Below, piece after piece: positions 1 through 12,600 of a stretch of 64,000 nt of DNA (position 1 is its first letter; each line of letters starts with the position of its first letter). Below the pieces are notes generated by a model that made no database searches, was not told the DNA's origin, and saw only the letters and a program-made list of their open reading frames with translations. The stretch spans positions 197,526,247 through 197,590,246 of the forward strand of contig NC_090942.1 in assembly GCF_040807025.1 (NCBI RefSeq). Reading direction: 5' to 3'. Both the position numbers and the translations under genes were made by a program. This stretch comes from Struthio camelus (lineage: Eukaryota; Chordata; Aves; Struthioniformes; Struthionidae).

Positions 1-3000
1 ATTTCGGGACAGGACATGGATGTTTTTCCCCCACCCAGCAGCAACAGTCAGCATTAGCAATTCTGGACACCAAGTCAGTGTAAAAAGGTCCTCCTTAAGT
101 CTCCTTTGGCATGCAGCAACCAGTGCAAAGACATATTGCAGGTACCCGCAATTTGCATAGCGTGCAGTCAGTGAATTTTCCATTTATTACTCAGATATTA
201 AGTCAGTTAAAAAAAAAATCTCTGAAATATCAAAGCAGAATTAATTGTTGAGTCATTTCTCTACAGAAAACACTACCAAAATGCTACCTCTCACGTACTA
301 CGTATGGAGAAGATCAGCACAATTTACCTCCTCCTGCAGAAGATGCAGATTGTGTTAGATTAAAATGACTGAACTTAATACATAGCCAGCTCTTCTTCTA
401 TTTCTGCTAAAAATGAAAGACCACGTGCTGGACTACATTAAAGCTTCTGTCTTGCAAGCCTTGCAGAGAGCCTCGACACCTTGCTAGGTCTTCCTCCTTT
501 TCTCTCTCTCCCCTGCTGCCTACTACTACCTAATACTGAGCTATTTGCCCTTTCAGTAAGGGAGAGGCCAGCAGATACAGAAGCGGCTTATACTTGCTTG
601 TGACAACAGAGGTCTTGCTCAGAGAATACCTACAGATGCTGCGCCTAGAAGGATCATTATCAAGACTTCCAGAAGGGTAAGATTCCCTGTACCTAAAGCA
701 GCACAGTAATTACTCAAGTGACAGACAAAATCAGCCAGTGCACACTGTAACTGAATGCTCTGTTGTTCTTTCTCAGTATTTGCTGCAACAAAAGGCTCTT
801 TCCATTGTTGTAAATTAACTACTTGGATTTGTGTTTAACAAACATTTTGCTTTGTCTCAGTAATTATGGAAGGAGCCTTCAGGAATTCAGATCACCAAAA
901 CTGGGAACATGATAGAAAAATCATTCCTACCCTTAGAGAGCCTGGCCTATATTTCAGCAAGAAGACCAGAAGAAGAGTATGTCACGTATCTAAGTCACTC
1001 AAGTCAATTCTTCATCTGTAGAACAGCTTAAATCCTTGAGAAAATTATTCATTTTTTTAATAATTATCAAAACTAAATCTATTGAAAATTGCATTTGAAA
1101 TACTTAAAATTCAAAGTTATGTAAATTGACAACGTACCTAAGAAATACCTCTAAAGTTTTAGAGAAAAATGTAACCAGAGAGAAGTCAATGGTTAACTGT
1201 CTGGAACTAAAGTCTGTTGACAGGCTGAACAGCTCTTTTACTCTTTACACTCTTTTGCAGATTCACAGAATTTAAAAATAACAACAATTTTAGTCTGTGT
1301 GTTATTAAAGTCTACTACTATTTTGGCATATATCCCTATCAGTTCATTTAAATTGAACTGAAACAGGCTAGGATTTAAAAATACAAGAAAAAATAATTCT
1401 CCTTCAGCACTTCACCTTTTAATTTATGAATATAAGTGAATAGGTAGGTCTAATAATTTTAATGTCATAAGAACTAGGAAGTCAACTTAGTCACCTAATA
1501 TTTCTAAATCACCTTTAAATACAAAGCTGATTTTAAATGAACAGTAATCAGCACACCTAAAACTGAAAATATTTACTAACAAAAACAGCTCTAAAATACT
1601 AGCTTTGCTGCTCACTGACAGAAAGGTAGTAACAAGCTTAGCAATAAGGCTTTATTTGGTGGTATATCAGAACACCTTAACTGCTGTCAAGCTTTCCTTT
1701 ATGAAACATAACTGAAAAAGCCCAAAAGCATAGGAAGATGCACTGACTGCCTAAGGGCAATTCATGTGATTCAGATATCTGAAAATATACACTTACTCCT
1801 CTAATAAAGTAGTTCAATTTAAAATAAGATTATAAATGATGAAATTCCAAAAAGAAGCTTGAAAAGGACTTACAAAGCTTTGTTGTGTGAGGTGCCCCCA
1901 AGAAAAAGTAACCAAGAATAAGCATTTTCAGCAGTGTACCACATCACTATATTCAGACTGGCTCCAATTTCTTAAGTTACACGCTGAAAATAAGATTTGT
2001 TTGAAATAAGGTTTGTTACATCCTGTGGCTTTTATATAAGAGAAATAAAGTAATCCTTTCTCCTTGAAACATTATCTGCTGTTTCTTACTTCTGCACTCT
2101 ATGTCCTAGAAGGTTGAAGACACACAAATCATTTTACAATGGAAATTACCTTTTAAAATATTTTAAAACAAAAATTATTCTTTTACTAGATAGAATGTTC
2201 CTATTTTCAAAATCTGCTAAAGACTTAAAACATCACTTCATTTGATGTAGAAATATTTGTTGTTTGAATTATTAAAATGTTACTGTGAACTCTTCTTACA
2301 GCCAGCCATTTAAATCATTTAAAATGGTTACCCTATGGATTCTGGAAGAAGTCTGTAGTCATTTCCTAATATATGTTTAAATAGCCAGGATGCTGACCAA
2401 AAGAAAAGTCAGAGCATAAAAGAGTGCATTCTACTAATAAGTAAATAAATAAATGAGACCATTCTGGACACCTGTAACAGGCAGTATTACTCTTAAATAT
2501 CACAGCAGATGGATAAGAAAATTTTGACAAACCAAGACCTTACAAGCATCAATTTAACACGATAGGCTTTTTCCTCCCCCAAAAAAAGTTATAAAGCTTA
2601 TTTCTTAGCTTAATTTACTCTCCCTCCCACAAGCCAGCAGAAGCAATAATCTGTGGAAAAGGAGTATCCTTGCTTTCAGCTGAACATGCACATTCTTAAC
2701 TGTTCTTCTAGAATAACTCCAACTAGCTCACAACACATTATTTCATATCTGGTTTCCACTTCATATCCCACCATTGCTCTGGGAACAGGCTGATCAGATA
2801 CCACCTCTGCTTTTAAAGTCTTTCTGGTAATGTCTTTTCAAGGGTAGAGAGTAGCTCATACAAACTAAACAGCAACCCTGCTGCCCTACATAACTCTTAA
2901 TTGCTTTCTTTGAAGTAAGTATAACACACGGTAAGGAAACTTTAGGATACATACACACACACAATTTTCAGAGCAAATTCTAGAACGATTAAGTAAAAGC

Positions 3001-3705
3001 CAAGGAGATGTAAATATTTAAGATAAGGGAGCAGAAGAGAGCTTTCAAGCTTGGTTACCTTCAATAAGTTTCCCTTCTGCTTCATACCATGAGGGAAGGG
3101 CTTTATTTTTGCAGCCTGTGTTATCAGACTACTTTCTTTGATAGCTCTCAACAGAACGTCTGTGACGGAACAAACAACATTAAAAGCATCCTTGGACATA
3201 GCGTGTGTTACGATGGATCAGATCAAGAGAAGATGTATCATTGCATTCCAGAACTCCATGATCACAGAGATCTGGACATTATGCATGATCCTTACAAAAA
3301 AAGAAATACTGGAACAGCTGTGGAAAAGACCTCTACTGCAACCAGACTGAAATTTCCATGGAGAAGAAATCTGCTAATATGTACTTGTTCTGTTCACAAA
3401 ATAGGGATTAGCCTATTTTTTCTGTGTGTCATCTGAGCAAATGAAAGTCTCTTTTCACCTGCTCAGAGTTAAGACACCTCATCATACTACGCATTAGATA
3501 CGCTGAACTACATACCGCCATTGCAACAAAACACAGTTATTACCCATGCTTGTTACATTCCAGGATATTAACTTGAATCCCCTGCTTTGCTCAAGAGGTG
3601 AGCATTACAAGGGTTAAACCTTGTAAAATAAATTCACCACAAGTATTTGTTGTGGAAACAAATATGGATCGAGAAGAATCAAGGGATGGACTACACTAGC
3701 TTACA

Positions 3706-3707
<2 letters not shown>

Positions 3708-3733
<26 letters not shown>
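3708..3733. repeat. Poly-T tract, 26 bases
   Basis: An uninterrupted T run in intron DNA. It may be the tail of an old retroposed sequence on the minus strand or a simple expansion; no adjacent element is recognised. Confidence 0.9.
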
Positions 3734-3737
<4 letters not shown>

Positions 3738-4460
3738 ATTTTCAGGTTTTAGCTAACACAAAACTTCCTAAGGTAAATGGCCCAAATCAGGATACACACT
3801 TCTAGAGTCTATGAACTCTTACAATAGCTTTAAAAATAATCACCAAAGGATTCTGCTACTTTTGCAGAATAATTTATGTTGATCTGTAAGCTGTTGTGCT
3901 GTCAGCACAGAATTTAAAAGCAATACTCTATTTTAGCACAAGCCCTGTCACAAAAATCAGTTCTTTCGCAAATGTTTGATAGTTAGTCTTTCTTTTTCAC
4001 TTCTCCATCAGATAGGAGAGAACAATCAATCAAATACAAACGTCATTTATATTCTCAGATCTTACCAAGGGTTTCTACATGTCTTTGGACTTCTTGTCTA
4101 AAGAAGCATGAAGAGGTGCATGTGCAATTATCTACCTGATGATTACTGAGCAAATAACCTTCTCATTTAAAATATCATAGCAATTCAATATTCACCCTAC
4201 TCCCACTTAAAAAAAAAAAAACATTACTGCAGAGGAATGTCTCATCTATGAAGAATTAGAAAAAATGTCTAAGAAAACCTTGAGAATGATATAAAAACAT
4301 ATTCCAAAGTTGAAAGATTTTTTTTTTAAATCATTAATGAACATGGAGACAGGAAGTAGACAAACACTGCTATACTTTTCTGGTTTTCATTAGTACCAGT
4401 AAAAATCACAGCCAATGCAGAAAGAAACTAACAGATGTGGTAAACCGCATCTCCCCCCTT

Positions 4461-4486
4461 CCCCCCCCCCCCCCCCCCAAAAAAAA
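4461..4486. repeat. Poly-C then poly-A tract
   Basis: Eighteen C are followed by eight A, and a shorter run of C precedes them. Such a tract is prone to sequencing and replication error, so its exact length should not be trusted. Confidence 0.9.
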
Positions 4487-6389
4487 TTACTCTGGATGAG
4501 CTTCAGTGTAAGTGGTGACCTCCATAAAAGACATCACAGCACCTACCTCTGCTAAAATCTTTTAAGTAGACTGAAAGATCATGTGAGCAATTCTAAATTC
4601 AACACAAAAGATTTTAAGTCTACTGTCCATTCTGTAGAAGAAAAGCAAAAAAATGCAACTAGTACAACAGAGAATCTCTGTTGGCTGTGACTGGAAAGAT
4701 CTTTTAGATTGCCTAGACTTGAAATAAGTTATTCAGGTGATAAGCATCGTGAATGATCTTTCTAACAATAGCACAGAAATAATCTCTTACAGCTCAAAGC
4801 CTGCCACGTTTGGCAAGTTGATGAAGCACGGAGTTGCCATTAGAAAAAGGTTCTCCACCAGATTAAAATTGTTCTAAACAGTCATTGTGCTGCTGTGCTT
4901 CCTATATGAGACCTATGTGGAACCTAGATGTGTTTCCTGTGCAGTGTTCATTAAAAGAAGTTATGCCCCATCTTCATATCCTCACCTAACTGAGGTGGCG
5001 TAACAAGCTAGGAATGATGAAATCTTTTAGTAAGCTAGGTGCATATCCATCAAGGCACTAATAAGTACCCAGCTATAATAAACCAGACACAAGACTTTGA
5101 CGAAAGATGTGTACCCATGAAGCTCCTGTACAGGAAACTAGAATCCAAGAAGAGATGAACAGAAAGAGCAATTGAAAGGACTTAATTGAAAAAAGCTTGA
5201 TTGAGTGCAACTTGCTCGGTAACTTCTGAGCACTTCTCTGCAAATGAGCAGAAACTGGGCACCTGGATAATGGAAAACATAGACCTCACTGACCACAAGC
5301 ACTCTATGCTTAGGGAGGAAATATATTTAAGATAAAGGATGCAGAGGCAAAACAGCACATACATTGAATGGTACAGTGAATAGTGCATTAAAGAGTGCTT
5401 ATTCCCTCTTCCCACAAAAGCGCAGTCATGTTCAGCTAGGGAAAGACAGTAAGAACCGTTAACAACGCTGCCTCGGAGTAGTCTGGAAGTAGTCCTGGTA
5501 AATTAATGGATGCCCAGAAAGAAACCATGGAAATCTAATCCCACATTTTCAGTAGAGATCCCAAAATGGAAGGGAGATAAGGGGGATATCAGAGATACAG
5601 CTGAACAGCAACATCTATGAAAAACTGAGGAGGTAGTTCTAAGCACAGAATTGCATGACTGAAATAATACAGAACTTCGTAAAGGTGGTATGAATGCATT
5701 GATTGTTTTCACTCCACTGCAACACTTCTATCTAGCATTATTGTGTAAACATGCATAGTGTCCCCTCCACTAGGTATCCCATAGCAATTCTGAATGATGC
5801 TTTGGTACCTCACGTTGTGGGCTATAAGGCCAGGCCATTACTGGAGATAAGAGGTTTCACAGATACTGAAATCATCCTTAATCAATGAAAAATAGTATGG
5901 ATCTCTATCAACATAGCATCTGCTTTCATTGGTTGATTGTAAGGAAAGAACTGTCCAGAGCTGAAATAATCAGAAAAACATACAAAACAGCTAACATGGA
6001 TACTGCTGGTTGCTGCAGGACTGCATCTGATGCTGAGATGTTGGCAAACCAAGAGACTTATAATTTAAGTAAATAATTTGGACTTACATTTATATCACAC
6101 ACACATTCTACCTAAATTCAAACAAAAGAGTCAGAATAGTTCGAAGAAAAGCAGATACATACACTAAACACATCATCAAGGTACTGAGCAATATTCTTGT
6201 GTATTTATAAATAGTTTCATGGTCAATTAGCCATGTACTACATAAAAATAACAACATAACAACTATACAACAGTAACACAGTTTTACAATACTATGCTGT
6301 GATATATAATGGAAGCCATGGCTAGTAAGCTTTAAATTCTAGTTGCTGAGCAATTAAGCGTTACTGATATTATCTGGTCAATACTGTTC

Positions 6390-6572
6390 AAGAAAAGTAT
6401 AGGGGCTGCTACCTCTGGCAGGCTCCAGGACCCAGGGATCCCTCCTGCCTGGCTGCTGAAGCCTGGCCTGCTGTGCCTGGGAACCCAAAGGTCTCTGTCC
6501 CACACTGATGGATGCAGCTGCTCGTCTCCCATTTGCAGGTTCAACCAGTAGCGAGGCTGAATGTGTATTCCA

Positions 6573-6610
<38 letters not shown>

Positions 6611-7736
6611 GAGGACATGAACACAGCTGGCTACACAGACGGCTACAGACAAGGTGACACCTGCCACAACATCCCCATATAACACTACCAGAACTCACAA
6701 AAAAGTATCAATAGCCAGCTCCCCTTCCTCCTCTTCAGCTAATAACAACTGAAGGTTAATAGTGAAAACACATGTGTGATCTCTCTCCCTCTAGTTCACA
6801 AATACAGACACATCCACAGATCCCTTGAGTATCAGCACACCCCCTCCGTCTGTCTGATATCCCTGTCTGGATCCTGAGCTCCCTCAGCCTGCTATACATG
6901 CCTCCTACCCATCAGGTAGTCCAGCTTAAATTCGCTACTGTATTATGCGTGTGTACATACATACATACCAGGCTAGGGGAAAATACAAACACTCTGGCCC
7001 CCCAGGGGCTGCTGCCCAGGCACATGGGCACTAAGACCCACGGTTCCTGCTCCAGCCACTGGCACCAAGACCTTCACTTCACTTTCACTCCAGCCTCCCT
7101 AAGAGCTGGCTCTCAGGACCCACAGGCCCTGTGACCCCTGGTCCCACTCCAGTGGCAGACACTGAGACCCTCTCACTGGGGGCCACCACTGCCCGAGGTC
7201 TCACTCCAGTTGTTTGTCCAAATTCACTCACTCTCATCTCTCCAGTTGCTGGCACCTAGACCATACCACAACACATGGGATATGGAGTGAGATTACACAG
7301 AAAGACAGTTAAGAAATGATTTAATACAAAGATAGGATAGATTGCGGTGATGAGAGGTGCAGGGCTCGGTCAGATAAGCACACTGACCAAAAACTGCTGA
7401 CACATGACCGGTGCTTTTTATACTCTTTCCTGTCTATTCCCCTCTTTGTTCCATAGAGAGTTTCACATAGTCTCACAAGTTCCCCTGTTATCTAAAAATC
7501 CTTGCATTTGTCTTGTTTCCTTCTTTTTACAAAGTCCAGGTTCGCCGTTTCTGCAGGTTCATAATGGCCCATCAGTTAGTGACTGGAGGCTTTTGGTCTT
7601 GTCATCTTCTCCATTACTGCTTGTCTGTCAGGTTTGTGTCTGTGTGTTTTGTTTCTGGCTCCCTTCCTTTACTTGTTAGTTACTAGCTATTTTTGCACTG
7701 AAAAATTCCTTGATCACTGCTCTCACGTTCCACACA
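6390..7736 (-). mobile_element. Endogenous-retrovirus-type LTR, minus orientation (limits uncertain)
   Basis: Composition changes to C-rich on the plus strand from about 6390. On the minus strand the element opens near 7736 with TGTGTGGAACG. It then shows a TATA box (TATAAAAA, 7415-7422), and about 95 bases further a poly-A signal (ATTAAA, 7320-7325) in a T-rich context. This order and spacing of promoter and poly-A signal is characteristic of an LTR U3-R-U5. Beyond it are degenerate copies of a phrase like GTGCCAGCAACTGGAG, and a CA microsatellite. No gag, pol or env frame adjoins it, so it is probably a solo LTR. The left limit is an estimate, I could not define target-site duplications, and I cannot name the family. 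Confidence 0.55.
6574..6606. repeat. (CA)n dinucleotide microsatellite
   Basis: A perfect AC/CA repeat of 33 bases inside the LTR-like segment. It explains the valine-cysteine-rich open frames that can be read across it on the minus strand. Confidence 0.95.
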
Positions 7737-7889
7737 CCCCCTCACAAACAGGCGTTCTGACCTTGCTGCTTGCCATAATAACCAAACAGCCAGAGTGACT
7801 GTTCCAGGCATCCATGATTTGAAATGTGAGATGGAGAAAGGGAAAAGGGAAAGGAGGGAAGAAAAAAAAAAAAGGCAGAAAAGTATACT
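7737..7889. other. Spacer between the LTR-like element and the inverted repeat copy
   Basis: A short stretch with a purine-rich part (7826-7880, GGGAAAAGGG-like runs and a 13-base A run). No gene is seen. Confidence 0.5.
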
Positions 7890-8020
7890 TTTCCGTAGTA
7901 AGGAAAAGAGTGGCAGAAATCTTCAAGACAGAGCATCAGAAAACTTCCTGTGCTTTAGTCTGTGCCTGTTGCCTCTCATCTTTCATATTTGCCTCTCGTC
8001 CTAGATATTTACCTGTTTGT
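7890..8020 (+). repeat. Dispersed repeat copy 1 (plus), paired with the inverted copy at 9356-9474
   Basis: From AGTAAGGAAAAGAGTG to the TTACCTGTTTGTGTT end, this segment closely matches the minus strand at about 9356-9474. The shared parts include CATCAGAAAACTTCCTGTGC and GCCTCTCGTCCTAG. Copy 1 carries a small extra duplication of the TGCCTCTC phrase. Both copies read as short open frames with the same AEIFK-EHQKTSCALVCA peptide, but this is repeat sequence and not evidence for a gene. Family unknown. Confidence 0.75.
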
Positions 8021-8071
8021 GTTATAAGCTGATGAAAAGAGTTATAAGTTGATGAAAAATTTTTCATCAAC
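8021..8071. repeat. 20-bp tandem duplication running into a 24-bp perfect palindrome
   Basis: A 20-base unit beginning GTTATAAG occurs twice in tandem (8021-8040 and 8041-8060) with few differences. The second copy overlaps a perfect palindrome at 8048-8071 with 12-base arms (GTTGATGAAAAA and its complement). It abuts the end of the dispersed repeat copy. Confidence 0.85.
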
Positions 8072-9355
8072 GGCAGTCATAAGTGAACACTGTAAATAAA
8101 ATATAGTTTCTGCATTTTATTCAGGTAGGATCAGTCTTGCAATGAAAGTTTCAAAGCTGACTTAATTTTTGCAGGTGATGAAAGTTCCAGCAAAAACAGA
8201 AAACTACAAGTATTTTGTAACACTGATTTATATCATCTAACAGAAGCCTAGACATTCCCAGAACACCGTCAAATTTATCACACTTAAGGTTATGATCCTT
8301 TACAATTAAAAACTAAACTTTCGTTATTTTTCAGTACATACTATTTTGTGTGTTTTGGACAACATTTTAAAATATTAAAGTCCTAATCTGGCTTTATCGA
8401 ATGTGGTCTTGTTTTTAAGTGATTAACAAAACAGATAAAGAAATTATATCACATCAAATAACAAATTTGTCACCCTCCACAATTCAGTACAGGAAGACGA
8501 TATCAAGATGAAGTTCAACATTAAACAAATTTCTGCATTTAGCAGATCCAGTTCATTTTAGATCAACTGAAGTTTAACTGTCAAATTCAGACTGCATGTC
8601 AACCACATCAGAAACTTTTATTTCCTTTGTAAACTAGCCAGATCTCTGACACCCTCTTCAGTTGTAAAAAGGCTGGGGGGGAAGCAACTATATCTACTAT
8701 AACTCTCTTTTTTTTCCAAAGATAAGAAAAATTATGCAGGAAAATTAACATAAATGAACATGAAAAAACAGCAAACCGCTAAACTTGTTTTAAATTAAGT
8801 AATGTGCAATAGGCCAAAGTTATATTATGCACGTCTTCTCTACATTGGCACATCCAACTACATTCTTCTTCTCACTCACTTTTTTTTTTTTTTTTTTAAA
8901 CCAGCTTGTGATCGTAACTATGTTGTCTTGTGTAGCTGGAATTAAGACACTGTTTGGCACAATCTCCCATAAAGGTTTAATTTTTATCTAAGACACTAGC
9001 CACGATTAGATAACAATCAAATTCAGCTAGTATCACTTAAAATTCAGCTCTTTTAAAAAAAGTACTATTTATATTGAATGTTTTATAGGCAGCTCTATCA
9101 ATAGAAAGATTATGTAATAGAAACTAAATATAAGATATATAAGTTTATATTCACAAACTAAGCTATGCATCAGTCCGTCTTGTATTGTAATTGTGTTCAA
9201 ATTGAAAACAGACACTATTTACAGAAATCTAGATTATTCCTATGCAAGTAGTGATTTACATAAGCAAAGCACTCTAGAGTTGGGAATTCCGCTCGAGTAA
9301 TTTACTGCCAACCAATGCAAACCTCCAATCGCTGATGTGAGTATCAAGAAAAAAG
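8072..9355. other. Intron 1 spacer, no gene seen
   Basis: AT-rich single-copy-looking DNA between the two inverted repeat copies, with a poly-T run at 8880-8897. No repeat or gene is recognised. Confidence 0.6.
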
Positions 9356-9474
9356 AGGAACACAAATAGGTAAATAACTAGGACGAGAGGCAACAGCACA
9401 GACTAAAGCACAGGAGGTTTTCTGATGCTCTGCCTTGAAGATTTCCGCCATTCTGACACTCTTTTCCTTACTGC
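9356..9474 (-). repeat. Dispersed repeat copy 2 (minus), inverted relative to 7890-8020
   Basis: Read on the minus strand it begins CAGTAAGGAAAAGAGTG and follows copy 1 to the TTACCTATTTGTGTT end. It differs by scattered substitutions and lacks copy 1's internal duplication. It directly abuts the 48-bp tandem repeat to its right, which copy 1 does not have. Confidence 0.75.
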
Positions 9475-9482
9475 ACCTTCCC

Positions 9483-9670
9483 TGGCGTGACTCGCCGGTG
9501 GGCCACAGCCCCTGAGGGGTATTCCTGACCCAGTGTGGGCTGCCCATAAGCCACAGCCCCTCGGGTGAGTCTCTGCCGCAGCGTGGGTTGCCCAGGAGCC
9601 ACAGTCCCTCAGGGGTGTCCCTGATCTGACATGGGTCCCCTACGGGCTACAATATCCTCAGGAACTTACA
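9483..9670. repeat. 48-bp tandem repeat, about four units
   Basis: Copies of the anchor CCACAGCCCCTGAGGGG (plus strand) start at 9503, 9551 and 9599, and a more diverged one at 9647, an exact 48-base period. The block is GC-rich in an AT-rich intron and adjoins dispersed repeat copy 2. The phrase resembles GC-rich tandem blocks seen in some avian ERV LTRs, but I cannot assign a family. Confidence 0.85.
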
Positions 9671-12600
9671 TAGTTTAGTACAAAACAGTTATAAGAGTAA
9701 TTAAGGAAAAGTTTACTTTTGCAGTATTTACCAAAATTGGATTGCTTGAGAGGAGTTTCAGATACAGGTCTCAAAATGTATGAGACCCGCTTTGGATCTA
9801 GAAATGGTTTTGTAAGAAGTATGATTTCAAAGATACATTTTCAAGATGTATATTATTAATTACATACACACACAAATACACTTTATCAGCAGCATATACT
9901 CTGAGATTTGGTGAAAAAAGAACAGACAAATTCTCAGTCATCTCTCTTATTCCAATATAGTTCTAAATGCTTCTGTTACAAGAAAGAACAGTAAGCTTGT
10001 AAAATGCTTTTAAGTAAACTTCTCTAAACAAATATGGCAAGCATGAGAATTAAATCAAATTAGTTGCTTTTAGAAATGCTCAGAAGTACAAAAAGGCATC
10101 TTTTGTTTCAGTGATATCTAGACAGACATATAGGCACATGAACTAGTGGAAATCACCTTTATACTTTTTAAAATACCATGCTCAATATTTATTTTTTCTG
10201 CTAAAACTTTACTTCGGAAGTTAATGAATTATTTTATTTAGTTTCTGTGAAAGCTAGATACTCATATTTTCAAAATTAAATTCCCCTAAAATGGATTCTT
10301 TTTTGGGGAAGTTCTCACTTTTAACAGTTTTGCAGCTAAGTGTTGCTTTTTCATAAATGAAATGTGCTTCAAGTAAACCACAGGACACTAATTAACAAGT
10401 CAAAATTAACAGTTCAGCATAAAAGAATGGTTTAAAAATATAAAGCGACTTTCAAATAATTGTAGCATTTTCTTGTGTTACAATTAATCTCAAAAACTTA
10501 AAATCCTTTTCAGTTAGCCTACTTGCAAATTTCTTTGATCTGTTTTTGTGAAGAGCCAAAACTAACATGGGAGTTTGCCTAACAGAAGAAAGACAGGATT
10601 GTGAAGGATTTTCAGTCCATGCTGAACTTTCAAGTGGTTGAAAACAAGTCAGTTTAGCATGACTCCTAGTACCATTTTGTGACACTACATTCTTAAGCCT
10701 GAGCATCCACTAGTAATTCAAACTCAGATGACGAACTTGGTCTAATCCTAGCAGATGGTAACTTGCCCTTGTCTCACGAGACAACAGCAAAAGAACACAG
10801 CAAGGCAGAGAGTCTTCAGTGCCTAGAAAACAAACGCTATAAGCACATCACATCTGATCTTCCACTTCCCTTCCAGCTTTCTCACAGTATTACAAACAAA
10901 AGATTTGGTATTTATCTTTAGGTGGTTCAATGGCTTCTTTCTTTGATTTTTAAAAGACTTCCTATAATTCTATGTGTAAAGCTGGAGCTGACAATTTGCT
11001 TCTTTGAAGCATACAAATGAGTTTTTTCTTTTATTGTACAGCAGACAGATTTCTATAGGAGCCAGTTTAAGGCCAAGGAACATCATCAGAGCAAAGGATC
11101 AAAAATCTTCCCAATTTTCACACCAAAGCACATCTCTGACTTTGTCTAACAATGAAACTGTTTCTCAACAAGCCCAGAACAACCCTAACAATGTACAGAA
11201 TTGTCTCCTTGGACAGCAAGCAAGCAAGCCACAGAGCAGAACAACTTCTTTCTTCAGTTCAGAGACACACAGTTAAGTTCTTTCTAGTTCACGTTCCCAT
11301 TCAGGTCAATAACGTTTCCTTAACCGGTCTGGTTAGCCTGCTCTAATTTGACCCACTTCAAAAAGAGGAAGAGGAATAGTAATTATAAATAGGATGGTTT
11401 ACATGATTAGACCGGCTTGTGAGACAAGTCTTAGGTAAGAAAAGCTTAAAACCTTATCTCCTGCTCCATAGTGGAGCTGGAAGCAAATATGTATTCTAGC
11501 AGGTCATGATGGCTTCCTCCTGTACCTGTATCTGATACAAAGGGTTGAGGAACTGAAGAGCTGCTGTGCCATCCTGCTGCAAGTATAGCGCTCTGGCAGG
11601 AGAAAGGATTAGGGTGTTAACAGAAAAGCAAACTAGAAACAGAAACAAATCGTATCTGCATACAGCTATATGACAACAAGCATTGGAAGAAAGTTCAGAT
11701 CACTAGGCTCAGCAGGTATTTACGAAGAACTACAGGAGAACTGTACATTAATACTACTACTGTTAGGAAAATAGGAACCAAAAACATTACTTCTCTTCTC
11801 CCTCCCTCTTCTCCCTTATGAGAGGAATTTAATTAGAGTTTTAATTAGAGCCTGAGGCTAGAATAAAGAGTCTTCATACTGAAAAAGTTCCTAAGAACAG
11901 CGGTACGAGGTCAGACAAAAAAAAAAAAAACTATCTAGATAAATATCTGTTATTAACACAGTAGCAAGTAACAGATGTCAAGAAAAGAATATAAGCATAG
12001 GGCAATAGGGCAACCATATATATCACTTGCCACAATGGGCTCCCCCCAGCCTCCAATATTTTGTTCAGAGTGTGGATATACCTGTATATAATGCAAGTAT
12101 ATTTTTTATGGCTTCAGCTACAAAAGTCCCTGGCAAGTTGTTTTACAACTTAACTATACGTTATGTTGCAAAGCATCTCATTTTCTTTTGAAAGTTCCTT
12201 CCTTGCTTGTTTAATGTGGTAACTCCTAATTCTTGTATTAGAAGGAACAGTAAATCTGTTCAGTCCTCCATATCATTATTTCAACAGACCTGTACTCTAC
12301 TTTCCTTTAGTTCTTTTTCCCATGCATGGTTAATCTATACAGTATTTCCTCACACAGAAGTCATTCTGTTATCCTTTGATCATCTTTGCTGTAGAAGTGA
12401 AAAGGATATAGGAAAGAATAATATGCTTTCTGTGCAGCTGGTAAGGGAATAGCATAGAATAGCATACAGAATTGCTAGAAAATATTGCTGTGCCATTTTA
12501 CTCTTTTCCTTTCTATCCCTTTCCTAATGATTCCTAAGAGTTCCCTTTCTGTGACTGAGCATTAAGCTAACGTTTTCATTAAACTATTTCAACTACAAGA

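Larger units (their letters stand above)
1..6389. other. NBEA intron 1, AT-rich, no gene seen
   Basis: This is AT-rich intron DNA. It holds a 26-base poly-T (3708-3733) and an 18-base poly-C followed by poly-A (4461-4486). A 115-codon open frame at 3089-3436 plus has no recognised homology and no convincing splice context. I see no repeat I can name here. Confidence 0.7.

Noticed and set aside
6332..6698. Two overlapping minus-strand open frames of 117 and 106 codons
   Set aside because: They read through a CA microsatellite and LTR-like DNA; repeat-derived.
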